The notes under the pieces were generated by a model. It was not told the DNA's origin. It did not search any database and was given only the letters and a program-made list of their open reading frames with translations. DNA of 64,000 bases. Source: Zizania palustris. Its lineage: Eukaryota > Streptophyta > Magnoliopsida > Poales > Poaceae. The stretch spans positions 62,010,330 through 62,074,329 of the forward strand of contig JAAALK010000079.1 in NCBI GenBank assembly GCA_019279435.1, written 5' to 3'. This document shows, one piece after another, positions 49,275-59,422 of this stretch; positions within the stretch are counted from its first letter, which is position 1, and each line of letters starts with the position of its first letter. Made by a program: the position numbers and the translations under genes.

Positions 49275-51390
49275 TCACAAATTTTCATTACCGCTATGAC
49301 CAGTGTGTGGAGATGGCTGCGTGTTTGATCCTGCTGCCGATGGATGAAACTGAAAAAAAAATAGTTAGAACACTTGTATATAACAAAACCGACAATAACA
49401 ATATTAGAAACTCACATTGCCGCTCTGTGGAGTCCGTGGAGATTGTTGAGGTTGAGGAGGAAGTCCAGGCAGACCCATATGACCTGAGAAAGATCCACCC
49501 ATCTGCGCAAACCACTGCTGCATCTGGGTCTGCATCTCGGCTTGCATCTGAGCTTGCATCTGAGCCTGCAGCCGAGCCTCCATCTGGGTCTGCCACTCGG
49601 TCCTTTGTGATCTTTCTTCATTTAGTTGGGCCTACAACACATTATTTCAGAGTTAATGTTCTCAAACAAACAATGTGAAGTGTTCGATGATTGATGAAAA
49701 TGAACTAACCTGTAGATCAGCAATCAGACCCATAGATGTGTCTCGGCGAGGACGTATACCCGGACCGGAGGTCGAGCTCCGAGCTCTCACCTCAGATAGA
49801 GAGGGGGTACTACGGGTATCAATGGCGCCGTCGCCCATCAAATATCGCCCATGTCTCTTTCCTCCTCCAGCCCTCATGACCACCTCGCCATCGATGTCAT
49901 TTGCGATTGGGTCATAATCGGCGCCATGCACTTCCCTTGCCATCTCTGAATAGTCTTGGAGGCGTTGATATGCATTCCGATTAGTGTACGACTCAGCGGG
50001 GTCATTTGGATTGTAGGTATTGCCTTCAACCGCCCTCCCTTTGTGAGCCAGAGCATATGCCATGACTTGGGAGCATTCCTGACCCGCATTGGCCGTTGAC
50101 TGAAACAAGAAGATAGTTAGAGTTATATTGTGCAATTAAGCGAAAAAAAGAAACATGTAACTACATACCCATCTCGCCCTGAACTGGTCGAGGTTCAGCG
50201 AGCCTTGATGGTGTGCTGCCCCCGGCATGAGTAGGCGTCGCTGGCGGCATGCCTCGTGACTGCTCTGCCACTCGGCAGAACACCACCTATCAACAATTTG
50301 GCCCCAACACTCAAGATGAGCGGCACACCACTGTGGAGGGACCTATTTGATGCAAGTGAATTTGTTAATGACATAATATTAAGTATTAGAAGATACACGA
50401 GAATACACTTACCATCATGTATTCCTCTCGTGTCAGAAAGGTGGTCCGGGCATCCTTTTTGTTCTTTCTCTCTCGACGGTGCTGAGCGCAGAAGTCAATA
50501 ACAGCTTGAATGCGCGCCTCATAATGCATGTCGGTGACAAGCTTCTTGGCGGCTCTATTAATAACTGCGGCAGCCTGATCCGCATACCCCTCATCACATC
50601 TATAAAAATCCTGCATATAGATGTAAAAAGAATGTTATATGTTTTCACATGTTAATAGTATTGACACATATATTAAGAAAATAAACTTACCCAGAGCTCA
50701 GCCCTGACTCGATCGGCTAGGTGGGCAAATTGTCTCCCTTCTCGGTCAGGGGCGTCCGGCGCACTTTCATAGTGCCTCCATGAGTACGCCGGCTCCGTCT
50801 TCCCATCCAAAGATATCAAACCAGGGAACTTTTCCTTGATAAGAAGCCCGAGGATACCGTTTACATGGCGTGAGCACTCACGACCTCCTCGTTCAACCAT
50901 AATCCAGTTCCTATCCCGATATCATTAAAAAGTATTAGTATATATTAAAAATTAAACTAACGAAAAGAATATATTATAGACTTTCTACAACAACTTACCT
51001 ATTTCCATCTGGTCGAATGAGCGGACGATCAGCTACTGCCACTGGTCGCCTTGGGAGTGACGAAGGACCACGCAACCACACTGCAGTCGCTTCTGTAGTC
51101 TGCTCCTCTCCCTCTGCCCCAACCTCCCCACCCTCTGCCCCCACCTCCTCCTCCTCCTCCACCCTAGCCTGCGCCTCCTCCTCCTCATCCGGCACGTAAT
51201 CATCGTCGCGACGGGATGCCGGTATATGGCTAGTTTCACTCGAGGGCGCGGGTGCCTTTCCTCTCACTGCTGACTTCTTCGTTCTCCTACCTCGAGGTCT
51301 AGATGAGGACCCGACCTCATCTTGAGAGGGAGTGGATCTACCGCCTTTTCGTACTACTGCACTTATTAATTTCTTTAAACCCCCCACCAT
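49275..51390 (-). CDS. CACTA-2 second gene, Ptta/En/Spm (Transposase_24) type, intact
   Basis: This gene occupies the place of the end-binding protein gene in CACTA-1. The CDS is complement(join(49275..49349,49416..49631,49710..50099,50169..50342,50413..50610,50691..50910,50999..51390)). Seven exons, all in frame, give 554 aa. The N-terminus is basic and then strongly acidic (YVPDEEEEAQARVEEEEEVG). The middle has FPGLISLDGK, YSWRHYE, then FCAQHRRERKNKKDARTTFL and YNPNDPAESYTNRNAYQRL. The C-terminal part carries a Gln/Met-rich heptad-like tract (MQAQMQAEMQTQMQQWF), probably a coiled coil for oligomerisation. It differs clearly from the CACTA-1 second gene. That it survives intact without a partner transposase is unexpected. 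Family call by overall character and position. Confidence 0.75.
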
Positions 51391-51399
51391 ATTTCAATC

Positions 51400-52280
51400 A
51401 CCTGCTACGAAAAAGAGTAAATCACTTTAGATAAACCGTGAAATGTGTTCTAAACGCATTTATTCTAAAAATAAACATAATTCTCATACAGCTGCTAGAA
51501 ATAGTCATCGTCGTCCGGATTTGCTGGATCATATGTATCGTCATCACTAATACATAGCAAATCTGCATCAATAGGACGGCACGATGGCTGTCACCCACAT
51601 ACACACATCACGACGTCATGGCCGACATCCACAGACACATATATATATCACGGCACGATGGCCGGCATCCACATACACAAGATATTAATCAACACAACCA
51701 TTAAAACATAACAAGAATTACAACGATTATATTAAAATTTCTAAAACATGTATAAGCATTTATTTATATTAATCTTCTTGACATGCATGTGAATAAAATT
51801 GTAATATCATTTACGAGGAAGGGATGTTGAAAACAAACAAAACATGTGACGTTGTATTAGATAATAAAAAACATGTACAAAGCATATTAATCATTCATGT
51901 TCAAGGAAAATATTAATACTAGGTTCTAAGGTTACCGGTAGGGTTTGATGCGAGATAAGGACGATGAAGCCGAACAGATGACGGTGACGCCGGTAAGAGA
52001 GCGCTAACCAAAATATATCTATCTAAAAATAATTAAAAAAATTAGTTATAAGATAAAGTAATTAAACAATGTGAGAAGCTATACTAAACAACATAAAATT
52101 ATAAAATATCAAAGACTATAGTAAATAATTCAACAAATGATACACTAACTCATTTCTAAACACAAACTCATTTCTGTTGAGCCAAACCCCACACACATGC
52201 AACCATCACATAAATGGAAATTAAGTTTGATTTTGTCACATGCAACCATCACAAAAAAATGAGATATATATATATACCTA
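51400..52280 (-). pseudogene. Possible 3' stub of a deleted CACTA-2 transposase
   Basis: On the minus strand near 51500-51570 a frame reads DLLCISDDDTYDPANPDDDD and ends YF-stop, resembling the acidic C-terminus of some CACTA transposases. It lies directly upstream of the second gene, where CACTA-1 has the transposase end. The rest of this stretch is AT-rich and shows no coding. This is a weak inference. Confidence 0.35.
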
Positions 52281-52284
52281 TGCG

Positions 52285-52740
52285 AGGCGGGGTAGGGAGG
52301 CGGAGCCGGTGCCGAAGGCGGCGGAGCGGGTGGCCGGGGGGCGGTGGGGCCGGCTGCTCGGTTGCGGCCGGGGCCGGCAAGGAGCGCAGGCCGGGCCGGG
52401 TGGTGGGAGGCGGCCGGGGGCGGTGCGGTGGCCGGCGGCCGGGGGCTGCGCGGTGGCCGGCGGCCGGGGGCTGCGCTGTGGCCGGCGGCCGGGGGCTGCG
52501 CGGTGGCCGGCGGCAGTGGGCGGCGCGGGGGCCGGCGGCCGTGGGCGGAGCTCGGGCCGGCGGCCGGGGGCGACGGGGGAGGGAGCTGGGCGGCCGGCGG
52601 CGGGGGCGCAGGGGCCTGCCGGCGGCGGGGGAGCAGGGGGGCGGGCGGGGGAGCAGGGGGCGGGCGGGGGAGCAGGCGGCGGCGGCGGGGGGCTGCGGGG
52701 GAGCGGGGCGCAGATCTGGGCGTTATTGCGCCCAGATCTG
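52285..52740. other. GC-rich block of CACTA-2
   Basis: Repeated GGCCGGCGGCCGGGGGC units between the second gene and the right subterminal repeats. Several frames stay open on the plus strand only because of composition. Confidence 0.7.
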
Positions 52741-52829
52741 TGCGGGCTCTTTTTTAGCCGGATTCAAGGTTTGCCGAGTGCCAAATTGGGAGGCACTCGG
52801 CAAACTGGTATTTTTTTTTAAAAAAAAAA

Positions 52830-54690
52830 CTTTGCCGAGTGCCATTAGAGAGGCACCCGGCAAAGATTTTTTATACTGTATTTAAAAAAAAAATAAAAAT
52901 AAAATAAAAACAGTAAAAAATCCCATAATTTGTAATTATATACTATACACTAATATTTCATCCTAGAAAATTTCTAGGTGCAAATAATCAAATTTAAGGC
53001 ACATAGAGTTTAAATTTGGGATCTTTTACTTAAAATCTTATAAACAACATTTTTAACCAAAAATAGCAAAGTAACTCTAAAAAATGCCAATTTTTGACAT
53101 GGTATAAGATAAATTGAGTTTTAGTAGTACAAAAAGTTTTAAGTTCAAACAAATATTTGAATATCTATTTGCTTCTAAACCTAACTCATTTCATCCCTAA
53201 ACTCCTAAACCTTCTCGAAGGTTGTCCAATTTCTAAAGGTCATACTTGAAAACTTTGTCGAAACATTATGAATTTTTTACCATATCATATATGTATGATA
53301 TAATGACACCATGTCAAGTGTCATATTTTTTAGGCATCAATTACATTTTCTATAATTAAAAAACCATTAACCTGCATATTGCCGGTCGAGTGTCGTAAAT
53401 TAGATTTTAAATATTTAGTTATATTTAGTTGTAAAAGATTACAAATGTAATCATGAACACAAATATGATTTTTCCATAATTTTTGAGTCATTATTTCATG
53501 TACATTTAGTTGAAATTAGACCCACTTGGAAGTAAATCCTAGAAATACAAATATTTTATTAAAAATACCAAACCCACTCATAAAAGTATGAAAATTTACC
53601 AATGATTAAAAGATGTTGAATTAGGACTGTAAAAAAAAATTCAAGTTCAAAAAATGTTTTAAATGTGATATAGAGTGAAAATATGTTTTCACATGAAATA
53701 ATGGGATCATCACAGTTTGCCGAGTGCATTTAGCTATGGCACTCGGCAAAAGTGATTTTTTTGGTCTTTGCCGAGTGCCAGGTCTAAATACACTCGGCAA
53801 ACATTGTTTTATACTATTTTCAAAAAAAAACAAAAATAGAATAAAAACAGTAAAAAATCCCATAATTTGTAATTATATACTATACACTAATATTTCATCC
53901 TAGAAAATTTCTAGGTGCAAATAATCAAATTTAAGGCACATAGAGTTTAAATTTGGGATCTTTTAATTAAAATCTTATAAACAACATTTTTAACCAAAAA
54001 TAGCAAAGTAACTCTAAAAAATGTCAAATTTTGACATGGTATAAGATAAATTGAGTTTTAGTAGTACAAAAAGTTTTAAGTTCAAACAAATATTTGAATA
54101 TCTATTTGCTTCTAAACCTAACTCATTTCATCCCTAAACTCCTAAACCTTCTCGAAGGTTGTCCAATTTCTAAAGGTCATACTTGAAAACTTTGTCGAAA
54201 CATTATGATTTTTTTACCATATTATATATGTATGATATAATGACACCATGTCAAGTGTCATATTTTTTAGGCATCAATTACATTTTCTATAATTAAAAAA
54301 CCATTAACCTGCATATTGCCGGTCGAGTGTCGTAAATTAGATTTTAAATATTTAGTTATATTTAGTTGTAAAAGATTACAAATGTAATCATGAACACAAA
54401 TATGATTTTTCCATAATTTTTGAGTCATTATTTCATGTACATGCATTTCAAATTTGACCCATTGGAAGTAAATCCTACAAATACAATTATTTTATTAAAA
54501 ATATCTAACCCACTCATAAAAGGATGAAAATTCTCCATGGATTAAAAGATGTTTAATTATGACTGTAAAAAAAATTCAGGTTCAAAACATTTTTAAATTG
54601 TGATATGGACTCAAAATGTGTTTTCACATGAAATAATGGGTATTTCATCTTTGCCGAGTGTTTTTCACGTGGCACTCGGCAAAGGCTAGG
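52830..54690. repeat. Imperfect 0.94-kb tandem duplication inside CACTA-2
   Basis: The stretch from CCCATAATTTGTAATTATA at 52922 to ACATGAAATAATGGG near 53705 recurs from 53859 to near 54640, offset about 937 bp, with scattered differences. Each copy is flanked by GCCGAGTGCC hairpins. AT-rich, non-coding. The divergence shows it is older than the 11-kb duplication. Confidence 0.85.
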
Positions 54691-54950
54691 GTTTGCCGAG
54701 TGTCCGTTAGTGGCACTCGGCAAACCAAAAAAATCACCCGTGCCGTCATCACGCCGTCAACAAAAAATTGGGCGGGGCATTTTTCAGGTTGTTTGCCGAG
54801 TGCCACCTATAGGGCACTCGGCAAAGAGCTGGAATTGCCGAGTGCCACGATGTTTGCCGAGTGCATGACATCTGGCACTCGGCAAAATAGTGTTTGCCGA
54901 GTGCCCGATGAATTGCACTCGGCAAACATCGTGGCACTCGGCATATGTTT
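54650..54950. repeat. Right subterminal repeats of CACTA-2
   Basis: Alternating TTTGCCGAGTG and GGCACTCGGCAAA words up to the right TIR. Confidence 0.9.
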
Positions 54951-54967
54951 GCTTTCCGGTAGTGCGT

Positions 54968-56640
54968 ATTTTAAACTAAAAAACATTTGTTGGGGGATAT
55001 TTTTTAAACTAAAAGGAAACAAAATATTGATACATAAACAAGCGAGCGAGCCATCTATTATCCAAAAAAAGATTGATATACGCACACTAATATTTATATC
55101 TAAATGACAAATTCACGCACAACCGTATTAATATTCAAATGACAGTCATATTCGTGTATTATAAATAAGAGATTTGCATATATTCATATTCATACCTAAA
55201 TAACAAATTTACAAACATTCATATTCACATCCATATCGACGACATGTATATACATTTGCATGCACATTATTCATAAACAATATTAAATACCCCTCATAGA
55301 TTTGTTCTCTCTCGTATGGAATGTTTAAGTGGTTAGTATTAGAAAAAATTGAGATGAATATGAGCAATAAAGAAAGGTGAGAGTGAAGCTGAAATCCATG
55401 TCTTTGAGAATTTTTAGGAATTTATATCCCTTCACATATATAGGCTTCCAGCAATACGTGTGTATATGATGGGAACGGCCGGTGGGCTCAGAAACAACAC
55501 AAGTTCGCTTCGCCGTGAATTCGCATGCATGGTACGTACAAGGGGCCGGCGTGCCGGCCGGCGACGTCGGCCCTACCGTGTGGGGATGTTGCTGCCATGC
55601 ATGCCCGATGCATGGATCGCGATCTGTGGGCTAGCACTGTAATTCATTCAAGGGACAGAAAGAATCAGACAGTCGAGTGATGCAAGGCAAGGGTCAGAAA
55701 TAATTATTGCGTGATTCAATAGCTGTTAATTGCTCGCTGCATGCAGTGCAGGCTGCCCGCAGGCCGGACACACGCTGCGGGCGTGTCAGCCATGCATGTA
55801 TGGATCTTAGCTTGAGCTACAGTTTCGTCGTGGGGCGTCCTCCTCCTTTTGTCTTGTTTGGGGCCGTCACTGCACGTCTCCGATCTTCTTCCTCGCCTCC
55901 GGCCGTCAGTTCGCTGCTCCGACGGCGAAGTGCGGTACTGCATGGCCACCGAGCCAATAACGGGCCAAGCGCCGCGCATGGCCATCGGTATGTCGCTCCG
56001 GCCCAACTACCTGTGGGCCGCGAACGCTCCAGCCCAGCCCATATGGGCCGCACGTCAGTGCAAATCCCTATCCAGCTAAACCCATGGCTGAACGTTCGGC
56101 TCAGCTGAGCGGGCCCATAAATGGGCCATGCAGTAACGTGGTAATTGTTGAACAGCTGCTTGTCTGACCTCGTCCCCTGCTTTCCTTTTTATTTAAGAAA
56201 TTTTTGACGTCAACGCACGTGTCAACTTAACTGAATGGATGGGCTGGACCAAGACGGCTCAACGCCTCAAAATGTAAGCGTGAGGTCAGCAATGAGTCGC
56301 TTGCCCGGATCCTCTGTGATGGTTTTGCCTCTACACCCAATTTGCTTAATATTGGAGAATATACATACATGCCTACTTCCTATTTTTTATTAAGAATTTA
56401 CTTGTACGAGAAAACTGGTAGATTGGTGTTATTCTAATAAATTATATAAGTAATAATCAAAATCAGTAATTTCCATATTTATCTAATAATCAAGATTCTA
56501 ATTTAGGCTGCCACACGGACATCCGGATCAGCATTGGTTACAGAGGATCAGGTTCTAGTCAATGCTACCAGCAGAGCTGTCAAACTGGACGGGCTGGCAA
56601 AACAAGGGAAAAAAAAATAAAATAAAATAAATATATAGCG
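54968..56640. other. Intergenic DNA, no gene seen
   Basis: AT-rich to about 55440, then mixed. The open frames at 55707-56108 on both strands overlap and show no recognisable domain. I call no gene. Confidence 0.5.
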
Positions 56641-56644
56641 CCAG

Positions 56645-56652
56645 TATAAATA
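56645..56652 (+). promoter_or_regulatory. TATA box of the small cysteine-rich gene
   Basis: TATAAATA, 101 bp upstream of the ATG at 56753. The spacing leaves room for a 5' UTR of about 70 nt. Confidence 0.8.
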
Positions 56653-56752
56653 GGCACGAGGAGATCATCTTCCAGCCACGCCCAATCGCCCATCACCACA
56701 GCTCATCGGCGTGAGAGGAGATTGAGAGGTTTGGGGAGCTCGGCCGGCCACC

Positions 56753-56938
56753 ATGTGCTACGAGGTGAAGTGCGGCACATGCGGCAAGTCCACGTGGGGC
56801 GGGTGCGGCCGCCACGTGGCGTCGGTGCACCGCCGGATCCCCGACGGCCAGCACTGCGCCTGCCGCGGCTGGCCGGGCGTCGGCGACGCCGGCTCCGCCG
56901 CCGCGGAGGTCTCGTCGGGCACCTGCGCCATCCTGTGA
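56753..56938 (+). CDS. Small cysteine-rich protein with C-terminal CaaX box, 61 aa
   Basis: Single-exon gene. Cysteines fall at 2, 7, 10, 18, 35, 37 and 58. The first half, CGTCGKSTWGGCGRHV, looks like a small zinc- or metal-binding fold with CxxC and GCGRH. A CxC follows (HCACRGWPGV), after which comes an Ala/Gly/Ser-rich tail. I recall related short plant and fungal proteins starting MCYxVxCxxCGKxxWxGCGxH, whose function I do not know. The last four residues, CAIL, form a CaaX box; a final Leu favours geranylgeranylation, so the protein may attach to membranes. A TATA box lies 101 bp upstream and ATTAAA at 57015-57020 may direct polyadenylation. The ATG context ACCATGTG is reasonable. Function is not assigned. 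Confidence 0.82.
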   Translation: MCYEVKCGTCGKSTWGGCGRHVASVHRRIPDGQHCACRGWPGVGDAGSAAAEVSSGTCAIL

Positions 56939-57112
56939 CACTGCCCGCGCCTGTGAAGAAGATATTAACTGTTGTGCCCTGCGAACTGCGATTTGTGACT
57001 GTAATCTCGGATTCATTAAAATCAATGGATTGTTTTTTCGGTTCACTTGTTGCCCTTTTTTTCTAAGTGAAAACCAATGCGGAATTTGCTGTCTCCAAGT
57101 GTCAGCCAGCAA

Positions 57113-59170
57113 GAACTGGTTTAAATGTCATTTTGCGCGGGAAAAAAAACTGCATCACCAGATCTACGATCAAAAGTATTACCAATATTTTATTTTGAAC
57201 GAGACAGTACCACCAACCAATTGAAACTTGGTTGGCCAAAATTATCTGACAAGTTCTTCAGGCATTCGTTAGGTGAATAAAATCACCCTTGCTACTAAAA
57301 CATGACTACTGTGCTAGCTCTTTTCCATTTGTATGCTTAGCTTCTTGGTCACTGTAACTGTATGTATGTCCTATATTTTCTTTTCTTTTTCTGAGGAAAA
57401 TTATGTCGTATCAGCAAAAACTTATGCAGTTCAGTTTGCACATTTTAATCATGGGGATATGCTGACAGGCCTCTCTTATGCAGTTTGATAGGCAGAGATT
57501 TTGGCCTATTTTATATAGATAATTTGGGACAATTGTGCTGCCAAACTAGCAACGAGGAGTTGGATGTGCAATTTGATCAGCTAGATTTGTGATGATATAC
57601 TTTTAAAGTCTGTATCGCCTCTTTCTCGCAATTTTGCTTTAAAACTGTTGAAACCTAGTCTAATAAAATGTTGAAAAGTTGGTATATTCCAATAGTATAT
57701 TTAAGTTTTATGTGTGGATAAAACTGAAAGGAGCACCCGACATTTTTTCATATACATTTTTGCATATATTCTATTTATGAATGTACGGTGAAGATGGCCC
57801 TACCCTACCAGTTTATTTTTAGAGCATTTTCAACGAAATCAACTTCTTAAGAAAAATATTTGGCTTAAGCTTCAGCTTCACAAGATAAAGAAGCTGAAGC
57901 TAGAGTCTTGCAAAACGCAACCTTACTATTTTTTTTAACTAGAGAATACAATTTGAACTTGACATTTTATACCTTTCTGCAAAAAACACTATCTTTTGCA
58001 AAGTTGCTTCAGTGTCATCTCGGACCATTTTATAAAGTACATATCACAATGCTCCAACTTGATAAAGCATCCGGAACCTAAAGTGGATCCATTAAATTTA
58101 AAAACAAAATGAACCAACACTGTGTTTTCAAACGAACTGGACAGTGACTCTCCTGTGTTTCAAATATTTATTTTAAAGTGATCGTAAATTATGAGATCGT
58201 ACATACATCTCCTAAACATCCGATTGGTATGATTTCTCAAAAATTATATTATCGATAGATGATTTTTTAAGAAATTCTCATCCAACCACATTTTTTTCTA
58301 TCTCCGTTCCCCACTAATATCCTCTTCTTTTTTTTTCTTTTTTTTTGCATAGACTTTATTTTTTATGAGAAATACTTTCTTTCTCTTTACTCGCTGATTT
58401 TATTGTGACATTTTTTATTTACCTAACACATTAATTAATAAAAACAATCTTAGTCATCACTGTCCATATGATATACCGTTGATTTTATCTAAATATTTCA
58501 CAATTTATCTTATTTAAAAATATTTTTGAAATATTATTTATTTTTTATAAATTGTTTTATTATTGAAGGTAATTCAAACACAACTTATATTTTTTATATT
58601 TGGATAAATTTTTTGAATAAAACGAATAATGAAATATCATGATAAAAAACAATTATATGGTTTAAAAATTTCTAACCTGTGAGTATCCGATGCTTCCCAT
58701 AATCCCATCAGCCAACTTGGATCCAGCACAGAAGATCCGCATAATTCCCCAAATTCATCTACACGTGCCTAGCATGCAAGAAACGCTCCTTGGCTGTGGA
58801 CCCGGTCCATAGACCAAACAACGTACCCGTCCATATATATATAATATACTAACCAAATGATACGAGCATAGGGGCCCAAAGTTCCGTCCATAGACCGGTC
58901 CCACGGAGACACCGGCACATGCCGACAGCCCACGGAACACAAAGCAGGTGTTTCCAGGCTCCAGCAATTTCTCCCCCAAACCCGGAATAATTGGAAAAAA
59001 ACTCAACCCAACCCAACCCTTGTGACTCCTCAGGCCCCACATGTCTCGGGACCCACTTGCAGTGACATGGATGCGCCAATTCGACGATAGAAAAACCACG
59101 AGCCGTCCGAATCGGTCCCCACTTGACCTGGCCCACATGTCATAACCGCCACCCGTCGCGTCTCCTCCTC
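57113..59170. other. Intergenic DNA and upstream region of the DUF21 gene
   Basis: AT-rich up to about 58680, GC-richer afterwards. The minus-strand frame at 58755-59219 has no recognisable domain and overlaps promoter sequence. I call no gene. Confidence 0.5.
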
Positions 59171-59422
59171 TCCCACGCCCACTCACCCCCACCTGTGGAG
59201 TCCTTCGCTTCGCGCGCACACACGCGGCACACCCAGGCTTCTCCTCTCCTCTAAATTGAGCGGAGCGGAGCGGAGCAACCGCGAGTGCAAGAGGGGAGAG
59301 AGATAGAGAGAGGCAGGAGGCGGATCCTGCGTAAAGGAGGAGGCGTCGTGTGGAAGGGAGGGAGAAGAAGGTGCGGATCGGAGGGGGAGGTGGAGGGGAG
59401 AGGAGGAAGTAGCGGCGGGCGG
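59171..59422 (+). promoter_or_regulatory. Probable 5' UTR of the DUF21 gene
   Basis: CT-rich then GA-rich sequence (GGAGCGGAGCGGAGC, then GGAGAGAGATAGAGAGAGGC) leading to the ATG at 59423, typical of a grass 5' UTR. The transcription start is not defined. Confidence 0.5.

Larger units (their letters stand above)
48338..54964 (-). mobile_element. CACTA transposon lacking its transposase, CACTA-2, 6,627 bp
   Basis: The left end CACTACGGGAATACAG and the complemented right end CACTACCGGAAAGCAA are imperfect inverted repeats. CGT flanks both sides (48335-48337 and 54965-54967). Subterminal hairpins of TTTGCCGAGTGCC/GGCACTCGGCAAA lie at both ends. It is reversed relative to CACTA-1: its GC-rich block (52285-52740) is near the right end and its second gene reads leftward near the left end. 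No TNP2 core is present; only a possible 3' stub remains near 51500-51570. It therefore needs a transposase from elsewhere. The subterminal words differ from those of CACTA-1, so the two are different families. Confidence 0.92.

Noticed and set aside
52214..52885. 223-codon plus-strand frame
   Set aside because: It reads through the GC-rich block and subterminal repeats of CACTA-2, and the protein is simple Gly/Arg/Ala sequence.
58755..59219. 154-codon minus-strand frame
   Set aside because: It overlaps the promoter and 5' UTR of the DUF21 gene and shows no domain.
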